A DNA stretch of 64,000 nt, taken from positions 124,001 through 188,000 of the forward strand of contig NZ_JAEQMY010000003.1 of the NCBI RefSeq assembly GCF_016743775.1, given 5' to 3'. This DNA comes from Microvirga aerilata (GTDB taxonomy: Bacteria > Pseudomonadota > Alphaproteobacteria > Rhizobiales > Beijerinckiaceae). The position numbers and the translations under genes were made by a program. The notes beneath the pieces were generated by a model. It did no database searches. It saw nothing but the letters and a program-made list of their open reading frames with translations, and had not been told where the DNA came from. How positions within the stretch are numbered: position 1 is the stretch's first letter; the number at the start of each line of letters is the position of its first letter. Shown one piece after another: positions 39,153-50,036 of the stretch.

Positions 39153-39830
39153 TTGAAGCTCGTTCTTTTCGATGTCGACGGCACCCTGGTCGACAGCCAG
39201 AGCATCATCGTCGCGGCGCAGCGGATGACGTTCGAGGCGCATGGGTTGGAGCCGCCGAGCCGGGAGAGGGCGCTGTCCATCGTCGGCCTCTCGCTTACGG
39301 AAGCCTTCATGGCTCTGGCGGGGCCGAAAGCGCCCATCGCGCGCTTGGTGGCCGCCTATAAGGATGTCTCCGCTGCCCTGCGCCAGGATCCGGCCCATGC
39401 CGAGCGGCTGTTCCTCGGTGCTCGGGAGTGCATCGAGGGGCTCCGGCACCGTGAAGGCGTGCTGCTCGGGATCGCCACCGGCAACACCCAGCGAGGCGTG
39501 GCCCGCCTGCTCGACAGCTTTGGGTGGCAAGGGGGCTTCGCAACGATCCAGACGGCGGACGATGCGCCCTCCAAGCCTCATCCGGGCATGATCCTCCAGG
39601 CAATGGCCGCGACCGACGTATCTCCCCAAGATACCGTGATGATCGGCGATTCCAGCTTCGACATGGCCATGGCCTGCGCCGCCGGGGTGCTGCCGGTCGG
39701 CGTTTCCTGGGGCTTCCAGCCGGTGGCGGCGCTCACCGAGGCCGGTGCTGGACCCATCGTTCATTCCTATGCGGAGCTGGAGACGGTTCTGCAGGATTTT
39801 CTCGAAGCTCCCTCGCAGATTTCGGCCTGA
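39153..39830 (+). CDS. HAD-IA phosphatase (phosphoglycolate-phosphatase-like)
   Basis: 225 residues from a TTG at 39153, placing LKLVLFDVDGTLVDSQ at the N-terminus after GGGAG. Motif I DVDGTLVDS, motif II GIATGN, Lys in SKPHPGM, motif III MIGDSSFDMAMA. The neighbour downstream is an ATP12 chaperone gene; this HAD-ATP12 pair recurs in alphaproteobacteria. The substrate is not known. Confidence 0.9.
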   Translation: MKLVLFDVDGTLVDSQSIIVAAQRMTFEAHGLEPPSRERALSIVGLSLTEAFMALAGPKAPIARLVAAYKDVSAALRQDPAHAERLFLGARECIEGLRHREGVLLGIATGNTQRGVARLLDSFGWQGGFATIQTADDAPSKPHPGMILQAMAATDVSPQDTVMIGDSSFDMAMACAAGVLPVGVSWGFQPVAALTEAGAGPIVHSYAELETVLQDFLEAPSQISA

Positions 39831-39847
39831 GCTCTTATTTGACGCCC

Positions 39848-40630
39848 ATGACAGATTCACGTGACTGGTTCCCGTCTCAGGAGGAACCGAACCCCATGCG
39901 TGCGGCTCAGGCCGGCATGAAGCCTGCCCTGCCGAAGCGCTTCTACAAGCAGGCCGGTGTGGAGGAGCGGGACGGCCAGTTCCTGCTCACCCTCGATGGG
40001 CGCACCGCAAAGACCCCCACCAAGCAAGTTCTGGCCGTGCCGTCGCGGGGGTTGGCCGAGGCGCTTGCCGAGGAATGGCAGGGGCAAGGGGCCGAGATCG
40101 ACCCTTCCACCATGCCCATCACCCGCATCGTCAATTCCGCGATCGACGGCGTCGCCCCCCGGCAGGCGGAGGTCGTGGACGATCTCGTCCGCTACGCCGG
40201 GTCGGATCTGGTCTACTACCGGGCCAGTGACCCGGAGCGCCTGGCCCAGTCCCAGGACACTGCATGGAACCCTGTTCTCGATTGGGCGAAGGACATCCAT
40301 GGGGCACGCTTCACCCTGGGCGAAGGCGTCATGCATGTGGCGCAGCCGGATGAAGCGGTTGCGGCCATTCGCAAAGCCATTGAGGGCATCAAGTCCCCCT
40401 TTGCCCTTGCGGCCCTGCACGTCATGACCACGCTCTCCGGCTCGGTCCTGATCGCGCTCGCCCATGCCGCGCAGCAGCTCGATGTGGACCAGGCCTGGGC
40501 TGCGGCCCATGTGGACGAGCTGTTTCAGGAAAGCGTCTGGGGCCAGGACTACGAGGCCATGGAGCGCCGCCACAGGCGCGAGGCCGATTTCAAGGCGGCC
40601 TCGATGCTCTACCGCTTGGCCATTCAATAA
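39848..40630 (+). CDS. ATP12 family F1-ATPase assembly chaperone
   Basis: 260 residues. The ATP12 core is clear: KRFYKQAGVEERDGQFLLTLDGRTAKTP (cited in parts), EWQGQGAEIDPSTMPITRI and GSDLVYYRA. In mitochondria Atp12 binds the free F1 alpha subunit; the bacterial counterparts are thought to do likewise. It starts 17 nt after the HAD gene and ends with a terminator. Confidence 0.93.
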   Translation: MTDSRDWFPSQEEPNPMRAAQAGMKPALPKRFYKQAGVEERDGQFLLTLDGRTAKTPTKQVLAVPSRGLAEALAEEWQGQGAEIDPSTMPITRIVNSAIDGVAPRQAEVVDDLVRYAGSDLVYYRASDPERLAQSQDTAWNPVLDWAKDIHGARFTLGEGVMHVAQPDEAVAAIRKAIEGIKSPFALAALHVMTTLSGSVLIALAHAAQQLDVDQAWAAAHVDELFQESVWGQDYEAMERRHRREADFKAASMLYRLAIQ

Positions 40631-40632
40631 AA

Positions 40633-40665
40633 AAAGCCGCCGATGCAGGAGGCGTCGGCGGCTTT
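40633..40665. terminator. Intrinsic terminator, ATP12 / lipoprotein convergence
   Basis: Stem AAAGCCGCCGA / TCGGCGGCTTT preceded by an A-run, so it works in both directions. It lies between the plus-strand ATP12 gene and the minus-strand lipoprotein gene. Confidence 0.85.
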
Positions 40666-40681
40666 CATGACGAGACCGGCT

Positions 40682-41059
40682 TTAAGCCCGGTTGAAGGTA
40701 ATCCCGCATTTCTTCTGGATCGAGGCAGCCTCGATGGCCTGCATCTGTCCCTTCAGGTTGGCGAGTTCCGCAGTCTTGGCATTGTCGCCGCCCACGAAGA
40801 AGGCGGCGGGCCAGAAGATGACGACGGCCGCGGTCGTGGCGACCGCATCCTTGGTCCGCTGGGAATCCTGGGCGCCCGCGGCTGAAGCCGCCGCGCTGCT
40901 GACCCGCTGAGCTTCGAGGCTCAGTTCCTTGCAGTTGTAGCTCTGATAGGTGGTCAGGGACACATAGGCGGCTCCCACGTCCTCCGAGCGGCTTGCGCAG
41001 CCGGCCGCCATGAGCGACACGGACGCGGCAAGAGCCGCGAGTTTATAAGTATTCTTCAT
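40682..41059 (-). CDS. Hypothetical lipoprotein with internal membrane-like segment
   Basis: 125 residues from the ATG at 41057-41059, with AGGGG upstream; a second ATG one codon earlier is possible. The signal ends in the lipobox LMAAGC. The mature protein is Ala/Ser-rich with a hydrophobic stretch AVVIFWPAAFFVGG and a C-terminal LKGQMQAIEAASIQKKC. It resembles uncharacterised lipoproteins whose hydrophobic middle may insert in the membrane. The function is unknown. Confidence 0.8.
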   Translation of the reverse strand: MKNTYKLAALAASVSLMAAGCASRSEDVGAAYVSLTTYQSYNCKELSLEAQRVSSAAASAAGAQDSQRTKDAVATTAAVVIFWPAAFFVGGDNAKTAELANLKGQMQAIEAASIQKKCGITFNRA

Positions 41060-41214
41060 CATCAGCCCCTTGAAAACGTTATAACAAGTAACTCCTACCT
41101 TGCTGCTCTGCCGATGTGAAGTGTTGTGGAGCACACGCCCATAGTGGGATTTTGAGCGCGGCACGGCTGTGCTAAGCGGGGAGGAACATTTCCCCCGGCA
41201 TCCAGGGATCCCCA

Positions 41215-42747
41215 ATGAAAGACATGCTCGAACGGCTTGAGGAGCGGCGTGCCCAGGCACGCCTTGGCGGCGGCGAGAAGCGCATCGAGGCGCAGCACGG
41301 CCGGGGCAAGCTGACTGCCCGCGAACGCATCGAGCTCCTGCTCGACAAGGGCTCCTTCGAGGAGTTCGACATGTTCGTCGAGCACCGCTCCACCGATTTC
41401 GGCATGGACAAGGCCAAGATCCCCGGCGACGGCGTGGTCACCGGCTGGGGCACCGTCAACGGCCGCACGGTCTTCGTCTTCGCCAAGGATTTCACCGTCT
41501 TCGGAGGCTCGCTCTCCGAGGCCCACGCCCAGAAGATCACCAAGATCCAGGACATGGCGCTGAAAATGCGGGCCCCCATCATCGGTCTGTTCGATGCCGG
41601 CGGTGCCCGAATCCAGGAGGGCGTGGCGGCGCTCGGCGGATACGGCGAGGTGTTCAAGCGAAACGTGATCGCCTCGGGCGTGATCCCGCAGATCTCGGTC
41701 ATCATGGGCCCATGCGCGGGCGGCGACGTCTATTCGCCCGCTATGACCGACTTCATCTTCATGGTGCGCGACCGCTCCTACATGTTCGTCACCGGCCCCG
41801 ACGTGGTGAAGACCGTCACCAACGAGACCGTGACCTCTGAGGAACTCGGCGGCGCCAAGGTGCACACCACCAAGTCGTCGGTGGCAGACGGCGCCTATGA
41901 CAACGACGTGGAGGCGCTGCTCCAGGTGCGCCGCCTCATCGATTTCCTGCCCGCCAACAACATGGACGGGGTGCCGGAGCTTCCAAGCTTCGACGATCCC
42001 GCCCGCGTGGACGACAGCCTCGACACCCTGATCCCGGAGAACCCGAACAAGCCCTACGACATGAAGGAGCTGATCCTGAAGGTCGTGGACGAGGCGGATT
42101 TCTTCGAGATCCAGGAATCTTACGCGAAAAACATCATCACCGGCTTCGGGCGCATCGAGGGCCGCACGGTTGGGTTCGTGGCCAACCAGCCGATGGTGCT
42201 GGCGGGCGTGCTCGATTCGGATGCCTCCCGCAAGGCGGCGCGCTTCGTGCGCTTCTGCGATGCCTTCAACATCCCCATCGTCACCTTCGAGGACGTGCCA
42301 GGCTTCCTACCGGGCACCGCGCAGGAATATGGCGGCTTGATCAAGCACGGCGCCAAGCTGCTGTTTGCTTATTCCGAAGCCACCGTTCCGTTGGTCACGG
42401 TCATTACGCGAAAGGCCTTCGGCGGCGCCTATGACGTGATGGCCTCGAAGCATATCGGCGGCGATGTGAACTACGCCTGGCCCACCGCCCAGATTGCCGT
42501 GATGGGCGCCAAGGGCGCGGTGGAGATCATCTTCCGCCAGGACATCGGCGACCAGGAGAAGATCGCAGCCCGCACCAAGGAATACGAAGACCGCTTCATG
42601 TCGCCCTTCGTGGCCGCCGAGCGCGGCTACATCGACGAGGTGATCATGCCGCATTCGACGCGGCGGCGGATTGCGCGGGCCTTGGCGATGCTGCGCCACA
42701 AGGAAACCGAGCGGCCTTGGAAGAAGCACGACAACATTCCGCTCTAA
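41215..42747 (+). CDS. pccB: Propionyl-CoA carboxylase beta (carboxyltransferase) subunit
   Basis: 510 residues. It transfers carboxyl from biotin to propionyl-CoA, giving methylmalonyl-CoA. The two crotonase-fold halves are clear: N-half with [20 protein letters not shown] and [14 protein letters not shown]-half with [36 protein letters not shown] and [12 protein letters not shown]. It pairs with the biotin-carrying subunit at 48020-50020. A terminator follows. Confidence 0.97.
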   Translation: MKDMLERLEERRAQARLGGGEKRIEAQHGRGKLTARERIELLLDKGSFEEFDMFVEHRSTDFGMDKAKIPGDGVVTGWGTVNGRTVFVFAKDFTVFGGSLSEAHAQKITKIQDMALKMRAPIIGLFDAGGARIQEGVAALGGYGEVFKRNVIASGVIPQISVIMGPCAGGDVYSPAMTDFIFMVRDRSYMFVTGPDVVKTVTNETVTSEELGGAKVHTTKSSVADGAYDNDVEALLQVRRLIDFLPANNMDGVPELPSFDDPARVDDSLDTLIPENPNKPYDMKELILKVVDEADFFEIQESYAKNIITGFGRIEGRTVGFVANQPMVLAGVLDSDASRKAARFVRFCDAFNIPIVTFEDVPGFLPGTAQEYGGLIKHGAKLLFAYSEATVPLVTVITRKAFGGAYDVMASKHIGGDVNYAWPTAQIAVMGAKGAVEIIFRQDIGDQEKIAARTKEYEDRFMSPFVAAERGYIDEVIMPHSTRRRIARALAMLRHKETERPWKKHDNIPL

Positions 42748-42757
42748 GGCACTAAAA

Positions 42758-42782
42758 AAGCCCCGGCTCTGAACCGGGGCTT
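42758..42782. terminator. Bidirectional terminator after pccB
   Basis: AAGCCCCGG / CCGGGGCTT with loop CTCTGAA, A-run before and T-rich after. It is shared with the convergent esterase gene. Confidence 0.85.
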
Positions 42783-42807
42783 CTTTGAAGGGACGTCGTG
42801 GCGCTTC

Positions 42808-43683
42808 TTACTGCGATGCCCCGTTCACCAGTTCCGGCCGCCGCACCGTCTGGAAGACGTAGCGCATGGCATCCGGCAGGAGCTGCTTGAACGTGTCCCA
42901 GTTGTGCGCGCCGTCGATGACGCGCAGTTCCGCCGGAATCTTGTTGTCGCGCCAGACCTTGTACAGGTTGGTGGCGTGGTACTCGATCTGAAACTCGTCA
43001 TGGTCGCCGGAGCTGAAGTGGACCGGCATGCTGATCTTCTTCGCCAGGAAGGCGTCGATGAGAGTCGGATAGTTCAAGGACTTCCAGACCTCGGGATCGT
43101 ACTGCTCGCCGAACACGCCCACACGGCGGGCCGATGAGGTTTCCGGCGGCTCGGGAACATAGATCGCGGGGCTCACCAGGGCGACCGATGCAAACATCTC
43201 CGGGTTCTTGAGGGCAAAGCGCAGCGATCCGTAACCGCCCATGGACACGCCGCCGATCACGCGGCCCATGCGGTCGGTCATGATTCGGAACTTGCTCTCG
43301 GCCTCCGGCATCAAGTCCTTGAGGAAAGCCGTCTCCATCGGCTCCTTGCGGTCCACGTACCAGGTGGTCGTGGCAGATGGGAGGATCACGACGGCGGGCG
43401 GCATCAGGCCGTCGGCGATAAGCCGGTCGATGGTCCTCTGGGCTTCGCCCTTGGCCACCCACTCGTTCTCGTCGCCGCCATTGCCGTGCAGGAGATACAT
43501 CACGGGGTAGCGCAGCTTGCCCGTGTCGTAGCCGTCCGGAAGGTAGACGTTGTAGACCCATTCGCGCTTCAGGGTCGGGGACTGGAATTTCTGCGAAACG
43601 ACGGTGCCCGCATCGGCAGTCCAGGCAGCCATCGTGGCTGCCATCGCGACAGCAATCCTGCTCAAGGCTGGTATTAGTCCCAC
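42808..43683 (-). CDS. Secreted esterase (PF00756-type alpha/beta hydrolase)
   Basis: 291 residues. An N-terminal signal peptide (about 1-25) suggests export. The fold matches the esterase D/antigen-85 group: YPVMYLLHGNGGDENEW, nucleophile Ser147 in GGVSMGGYG, acid Asp in SSGDHDEF, and His in IDGAHNWDTFK. It probably hydrolyses small esters; the substrate is not known. It stands alone and converges on pccB. Confidence 0.88.
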   Translation of the reverse strand: MGLIPALSRIAVAMAATMAAWTADAGTVVSQKFQSPTLKREWVYNVYLPDGYDTGKLRYPVMYLLHGNGGDENEWVAKGEAQRTIDRLIADGLMPPAVVILPSATTTWYVDRKEPMETAFLKDLMPEAESKFRIMTDRMGRVIGGVSMGGYGSLRFALKNPEMFASVALVSPAIYVPEPPETSSARRVGVFGEQYDPEVWKSLNYPTLIDAFLAKKISMPVHFSSGDHDEFQIEYHATNLYKVWRDNKIPAELRVIDGAHNWDTFKQLLPDAMRYVFQTVRRPELVNGASQ

Positions 43684-43998
43684 TGCTTCCTCCCGGTTCC
43701 TATGGTTGGGCGATTAAACTTAGTGCTTGGTGACGTTGCGGCAATTGCGCTGCGCAACAACAATGCGAACGGTGGCCGGCAGTCCTCTGACTGACGCAGT
43801 CTGCTATCCGGTATCATCCCCGGCGGCCGTTAGGCCGGGAAGGGGATCCACCCACATGCTCAGCGCTATGGTTTTCCTTCCCCTCCGCTGCGCGGCCTGC
43901 CGGTAATGACGCTGGGGGCAGGGCTCGTCCACATCGAGTCCCTGCCTCCGAATGTGGCGTCTTGCTTCCTGATCCAGCCCCTTCTACCAAGCTGCCCT
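43684..43998. other. Intergenic region ahead of the Cds1-like gene
   Basis: 315 bp between divergent genes. About 97 bp (43814-43910) is a repeat copy; the rest shows nothing supported. An ATG at 43906 falls at the repeat end, in frame with the PLP enzyme, but the conserved start is at 43999. Confidence 0.6.
43814..43910 (+). repeat. TIR-type short repeat, copy 1
   Basis: Contains GGGAAGGGGATCCACCCAC and GCTCAGC, and ends in GCCGGTAATGAC; these match copy 3 at 45268-45355 almost position for position (GGGAAGGGGATCCACTCAC, GCTCAGC). The terminal TCATCCCCGGC is a degenerate form of the intact TIR of copy 2. Confidence 0.7.
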
Positions 43999-45078
43999 AT
44001 GACCATTTCCTCAACCCGCGCCTGGGTCTCCACCGCCATCCAGATCATCGAGGCGGATTTCAACCGCTCGTCGGACACGCATCTGCTGCAGGTGCCGCTG
44101 CCGGCCGTGCCCCGCATTTCGCTTTATCTCAAGGACGAGTCGACCCACCCCTCGGGCAGCCTCAAGCACCGGCTGGCGCGCTCGCTGTTTCTGTATGGCC
44201 TGTGCAACGGCTGGATCGGGCTGGACACGACGGTCATTGAGGCATCGAGCGGCTCGACCGCCGTGTCGGAGGCGTATTTCGCCCGTATGCTGGGCCTGCG
44301 TTTCATTGCCGTGATGCCGCGTTCGACCTCGGCTGAGAAGATCGCGCAGATCGCCTTCTACGGCGGCGAGAGCCACTTCGTGGATTCGCCGGCCGAAATG
44401 TACGCGGAGAGCGCATGCCTCGCCGAGGAATTGGGCGGCCATTACATGGACCAGTTCACCTATGCCGAGCGGGCGACGGACTGGCGCGGCAACAACAACA
44501 TCGCAGAATCGATCTTCAGCCAGATGGCGCATGAGGAGCATCCGATCCCAAGCTGGATCGTGGTGGGAGCCGGAACCGGCGGCACCTCGGCGACGCTCGG
44601 TCGCTATATCCGCTACCGCCGCCTGCCGACGCGCCTGTGTCTTGCCGATCCGGAGGCATCGGTGTTTTACCGGCACCTGGCGGATCGCGCCGTGTGCACG
44701 GCTTCCGGGCCGCCCTCGGTGATCGAGGGCATCGGCCGCCCGCGCTGCGAGCCATCCTTCGTGCCGGAGCTGATCGACCGTGCCTACGCTGTGCCCGATG
44801 CTGCGAGCATCGCCGCCGCGCGGGTCCTGTCACGCCGCATCGGCCGCTCCTGCGGCGGCTCGACCGGCACCAACCTGTGGGCTGTGGCCCAGGTTATCGG
44901 CGACATGGTGAAGAACGGCGAGACGGGCTCTGTCGTAACGCTTCTGTGCGACTCGGGCGAGCGCTATCGCAGCACCCATTTCGACGATGCTTGGCTCGGA
45001 CAGCGGGGCATCTGCATCAAGTCGGCCGAGGATGCCATGGAGAGGTTCTTCGAGACCGGGGTTCTCAGCACTTCCTAA
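43999..45078 (+). CDS. PLP-dependent cysteine synthase/desulfhydrase family protein (Cds1-like)
   Basis: 359 residues. A fold-type II PLP enzyme of the Cds1/CysK2 branch. Lys56 in [11 protein letters not shown] is the PLP Schiff-base lysine. Also seen: [20 protein letters not shown], the phosphate-binding [15 protein letters not shown], and LLCDSGERY. Family members convert cysteine to pyruvate, ammonia and sulfide, or make S-linked derivatives; which one is not decidable here. ATG 43999 gives the family start. It is bracketed by short repeats on both sides. Confidence 0.9.
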   Translation: MTISSTRAWVSTAIQIIEADFNRSSDTHLLQVPLPAVPRISLYLKDESTHPSGSLKHRLARSLFLYGLCNGWIGLDTTVIEASSGSTAVSEAYFARMLGLRFIAVMPRSTSAEKIAQIAFYGGESHFVDSPAEMYAESACLAEELGGHYMDQFTYAERATDWRGNNNIAESIFSQMAHEEHPIPSWIVVGAGTGGTSATLGRYIRYRRLPTRLCLADPEASVFYRHLADRAVCTASGPPSVIEGIGRPRCEPSFVPELIDRAYAVPDAASIAAARVLSRRIGRSCGGSTGTNLWAVAQVIGDMVKNGETGSVVTLLCDSGERYRSTHFDDAWLGQRGICIKSAEDAMERFFETGVLSTS

Positions 45079-45120
45079 GACGGAGGGGCTGGGCTGAGCC
45101 TGGCCTTGGCTGGCCGGAAC

Positions 45121-45219
45121 TGTCATTCCCGGCGCACGCGGTGCGGCAAGGGAGTCCGTAGCGGTGTGCGGGTGAGTGGATTCCCTTCCCCTTCGCTGAC
45201 GCTCCGGCCGGGAATGACA
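45121..45219 (-). repeat. TIR-type short repeat, copy 2 (99 bp, intact ends)
   Basis: Perfect 13-bp terminal inverted repeats: TGTCATTCCCGGC (45121-45133) and GCCGGGAATGACA (45207-45219). The minus strand carries GGGAATCCACTCACCCGC, matching copy 3. The form is that of a small non-autonomous element (MITE-like); no transposase is nearby. Confidence 0.8.
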
Positions 45220-45267
45220 TTAAAGGCGGAGCAGCGGGGGCAGAACCGGGAGGTCAGCGCCCCGCTG

Positions 45268-45355
45268 TCATCCACGGCGAGCGAAGGGAGGGAAGGGGAT
45301 CCACTCACCCGCTCAGCAGATGGCCTCCCCTCAACTGCGTCTTACCGGGAATAAC
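45268..45355 (+). repeat. TIR-type short repeat, copy 3
   Basis: Contains GGGAAGGGGATCCACTCAC, GCTCAGC and a 3' end CCGGGAATAACG. It is inverted with respect to copy 2, 48 bp away; its terminal repeats are eroded. Confidence 0.7.
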
Positions 45356-45418
45356 GATCCTGAACCCGCAACGTCATGGCCGCACTTGTTGTGGCCGTGC
45401 ACACTTTCATCAGCCGTT

Positions 45419-46030
45419 TCATCGGCCGCCGAACCATCTCACCAGCAGTTGCAGATCCGTCTGGGACAACCCGTGTCCCGTCGGCAGGACCTGGTGCTGC
45501 ACCTCGGCGCCGAATGCCGACAGGGACGCTGCCAACTGCGCGGAGTTCTCAGCCGGGATGATCGGGTCCATGGCGCCTGAGATCATCAGCACCCGCTTGC
45601 CGGCGAGATCCGCCTGCGGAGCCTCGGACAGGGGCACCATCGCCCGCAGCAGGGCCGCGCCCGTCAATGCCTCCGGGCGCAGCATCATCATGGCGGCGGC
45701 GATGTTGGCCCCGTTGGAGAAGCCCACCGCGACCGGGGCCTCGAGCCCATAGGCTTGGCGGGCCTGCGCGACGAAGTCCGCGAGTTCGCCGGCGCGGAGC
45801 TTCACGTCCTCCTCGTCGAACACCCCCTCCGCCAGGCGGCGGAAGAAGCGCGGCATGCCGTTCTCCAGGATCTTCCCGCGCGGGGAGAGCAGGGCGGCGC
45901 CGGGGGAAATCATGCGGCCGAGGCCCAGCAGGTCGTTTTCGTCGCCACCGGTGCCATGAAGCAGCAGGAGCGGCGGACGCCCGGTTTCGGTGGCGGGCTC
46001 ATAGCGGTGGATAAAGGACAGTTCGGTCAT
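45419..46030 (-). CDS. MhqD-type alpha/beta-hydrolase (carboxylesterase)
   Basis: 203 residues. Nucleophile Ser in GFSNGANIA, acid Asp in SGAMDPIIP, His in PTGHGL, and oxyanion region LLLHGTGGDENDLL. The same-strand neighbour upstream is a ring-cleaving dioxygenase of the MhqO type, the partnership known from Bacillus methylhydroquinone detoxification. A ribosome binding site AGGAGA precedes the ATG. Confidence 0.87.
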   Translation of the reverse strand: MTELSFIHRYEPATETGRPPLLLLHGTGGDENDLLGLGRMISPGAALLSPRGKILENGMPRFFRRLAEGVFDEEDVKLRAGELADFVAQARQAYGLEAPVAVGFSNGANIAAAMMMLRPEALTGAALLRAMVPLSEAPQADLAGKRVLMISGAMDPIIPAENSAQLAASLSAFGAEVQHQVLPTGHGLSQTDLQLLVRWFGGR

Positions 46031-46043
46031 GGTTGTCTCCTGT

Positions 46044-46150
46044 CCCTCTCCCCTTCTTGGGAGAGGGTGGCGAACGGAATGAGCCGGGAGAGGAGGAGGC
46101 GTCAGACGAGCTCTCCCTCTCCCGATCTGCTTTGCAGGTGACCCTCTCCC
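46044..46150. repeat. CCCTCTCCC-type palindromic repeat between mhqO and mhqD-like genes
   Basis: CCCTCTCCC (46044-46052) pairs with GGGAGAGGG (46059-46067); the motif recurs at 46115-46123 and 46142-46150, with GGGAGAGG at 46086-46093. Such GGGAGAGGG elements are widespread in rhizobial intergenic DNA. It lies inside a probable two-gene operon. Confidence 0.65.
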
Positions 46151-46168
46151 GTGGAGGGCAGAGGGCTT

Positions 46169-47098
46169 CTATGCCAGTTCCGGCAGGTGGGCCTCGATCT
46201 CGCGGCGCCGGGGCTCCAGGAAGGCTGGCAGCTTCAGCTCCGCACCCAGTTGATCCTGTGCCTCGTCGGCCGCGAAGCCTGGCTCATCGGTGGCGATCTC
46301 GAACAGGATGCCGCCCGGCTCGCGGAAGTAGACGGACCGGAAGTAGTTGCGGTCCTTCTGCTCCGTCGGATGAAGGCCGTGATTCTCGGCAAGCTTCCTC
46401 ACCATCTCGGCCTGATCGGCATCGTCAGAGGCGCGGAAGGCCACGTGATGAACGGAGCCGCCGCCCATGCGGCCCGGCAGGAACCCGCCGGCGCTGCGGA
46501 TGACCACCGTGCTGCCCATGACCGCATCGCTCTTGTAGCGGACGAGGGAGCCGTCGCGGGCCGTCTCGCGAAAGCCGAAGACGTCGGTCAGGATCGCGCC
46601 CGTCAGCTCGCCGTTCTCGACGAGGAGCGTCACGCCCTCCAGACCCCGGATGGCATGTTCGGCCGGGATGTCGCCCGCAGCCCACGCGGCTTCGGAATCG
46701 GCTCCCGGGATGCCGACGAGCGCGAGACTCGTCCCGTGCGGATCCTTGAAGGTCAGGACGCTCTGGCCGAACCGCTTCTCCACGGTGCCGTGCTCGACGC
46801 CCTGCTCGATGAACCGATGAGCCCAGTAGCCCAGAGCCCCTTCGGGCACCCGAAAGGCCGTTTCCTGGGTCGAACCGATGCCGTTCCGTCCGGGTGCCAC
46901 ATGCTCCCAGGGAAAGAAGGTGAGGATCGAGCCCGGCTGGCCGAGGCTGTCGCCGAAGTAGAGGTGATAGGTGCCGGGATCGTCGAAGTTGACGGTCTTC
47001 TTGACGAGACGCAGGCCAAGGACGCGGGTGTAGAAATCGAGGTTGCGGCGGGCTGGGCCTGCGATGGCGGTGACGTGATGAATGCCGTGGTGCCGCAT
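46169..47098 (-). CDS. Ring-cleaving dioxygenase, MhqO-type (VOC/glyoxalase superfamily)
   Basis: 309 residues from ATG 47096-47098 (MRHHGIHHVTAIAG). Two VOC modules. Metal ligands: His in IHHVTAI, His in SVHHVAFRA, Glu in GILFEIATDEPGF. Related MhqO/LinE-like enzymes open hydroquinone rings. The product could be handled by the adjacent MhqD-like esterase. The frame is open further upstream but not conserved. Confidence 0.9.
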   Translation of the reverse strand: MRHHGIHHVTAIAGPARRNLDFYTRVLGLRLVKKTVNFDDPGTYHLYFGDSLGQPGSILTFFPWEHVAPGRNGIGSTQETAFRVPEGALGYWAHRFIEQGVEHGTVEKRFGQSVLTFKDPHGTSLALVGIPGADSEAAWAAGDIPAEHAIRGLEGVTLLVENGELTGAILTDVFGFRETARDGSLVRYKSDAVMGSTVVIRSAGGFLPGRMGGGSVHHVAFRASDDADQAEMVRKLAENHGLHPTEQKDRNYFRSVYFREPGGILFEIATDEPGFAADEAQDQLGAELKLPAFLEPRRREIEAHLPELA

Positions 47099-47416
47099 GG
47101 CGGTGTTCCTTAACAGGCAGGCGCGGTTTGCGCTGCTCGGCTTAGGACATAAGTACCACGAGGAGGCGGTGAAGGGCGGAAAGGGCGACCTTGCGCGATT
47201 GCAAAGCTCCGGGAGCCTCACCGGCAAAGCCGCACGATTCCTGGAGAATCCGCAGCGGCAAGATTCCAGCAACCAAAGAGTCTCAACAACGCTTAACCTC
47301 AACGGCGATTCAGCATGTCGCGTTAACGGTTTAGGCCTGCCGGGCGTGTGAAGTTCATCCTCATTCAAGTGATCAACCGGCCTTGAGCAAAAGAGAAGCC
47401 GGGGGGAGTCAAACGG
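47099..47416. other. Divergent intergenic region
   Basis: 318 bp between the mhqO-type gene and the next plus-strand gene. No repeat, RNA or confident promoter was recognised; it must hold promoters for both directions. Confidence 0.4.
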
Positions 47417-47830
47417 ATGTTGAACGACAGGCTTCGCGATTTCATCGACAGTGTTGCCGAGACCGGCCGCGTGTCGGATGCGGACGTGACAAAGCTCCAG
47501 GAGGACATCCTAAAGGGCGGCATCGCCAGCCGCATCGAGGTCGAGTCCCTGCTGGCCCTCGACCGTGCGGTCGAAGCGGCCGAGAGCTGGGGCAGGGTTC
47601 TGACCAAGCTCGTGGTCGATTTCATCGTCTGGAACCGGGCTCCTCAAGGAGCGGTCAGCGGCGACGATGCCCTGTGGCTTTCCACCGTTCTCGAGATCAG
47701 CGGCCCCTCTCCGAATGCCATGAACATCGCCTACGGGATCCTCGATGCGGCGGGTCACGTGGATGTGGCGCTGCTCGATTTCATCATGCGCGGACGCCAA
47801 CAGGCGAGGCTCTCCCAGATGGCCGCCTGA
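47417..47830 (+). CDS. Conserved hypothetical protein (137 residues)
   Basis: Not recognised. A soluble, mainly helical sequence beginning MLNDRLRDFIDSVAETGRVS, with a possible paired-helix pattern (VTKLQEDILKGGIASRIEV, ALDRAVEAAESWGRVLTKLV). No signal peptide, metal site or catalytic motif was seen. It is 190 nt upstream of pccA but separated from it by a palindromic repeat, so probably a separate unit. Confidence 0.7.
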   Translation: MLNDRLRDFIDSVAETGRVSDADVTKLQEDILKGGIASRIEVESLLALDRAVEAAESWGRVLTKLVVDFIVWNRAPQGAVSGDDALWLSTVLEISGPSPNAMNIAYGILDAAGHVDVALLDFIMRGRQQARLSQMAA

Positions 47831-47924
47831 AGGCCGTTCTCATCTAGCGCTAAATGCTGAAGCTGGCCCCGCTTCCCGAATGCGCCGATGTGCAGTAACG
47901 GAGGTGGGGCTAACTTTTTGTTGA

Positions 47925-47994
47925 GCGCATTGTTCTGAGCGGAAAATCAGGGCCACTTTCCACTAACGTGGCCCTCTGGATCCGCACGATGCGC
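47925..47994. repeat. Palindromic repeat ahead of pccA (GCGCATCGT family)
   Basis: The outer arms GCGCATTGTTCTGAGCGGA and TCCGCACGATGCGC are imperfect inverses and share GCGCATCGT/GCGGAAAA with the repeat at 34781-34827. The inner stem AGGGCCAC/GTGGCCCT (47949-47956, 47968-47975) is perfect. It is 25 nt before pccA, so it could also influence expression. Confidence 0.65.
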
Positions 47995-48019
47995 CGTAGG
48001 GCGGAGCGTTCGAGGGTTC

Positions 48020-50020
<2,001 letters not shown>

Positions 50021-50036
50021 GTTGAGGCGTTAGCCG

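Larger units (their letters stand above)
45079..45418. other. Intergenic region made mostly of two inverted repeat copies
   Basis: 340 bp holding repeat copies 2 and 3 in opposite orientations. The short open frames across it follow the repeats and have no ribosome binding site, so no gene is called. Confidence 0.7.

Noticed and set aside
36954..39860. A 968-codon minus-strand frame opposite the FtsH-like and HAD genes
   Set aside because: It mirrors well-conserved plus-strand genes (Walker, zinc and HAD motifs) and has no recognisable features of its own.
41152..41178. Promoter TTGAGC...TAAGCG ahead of pccB
   Set aside because: The spacer is only 15 nt and the hexamers are weak, so it was not called.
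45106..45354. Short plus-strand frame of 82 codons
   Set aside because: It consists of the two repeat copies and has no ribosome binding site or protein similarity.
43684..46168. CRISPR array suggested by repeated short motifs
   Set aside because: The repeats are few, differ in orientation and spacing, and are palindromic/TIR elements rather than regular repeat-spacer units; no cas gene is present.
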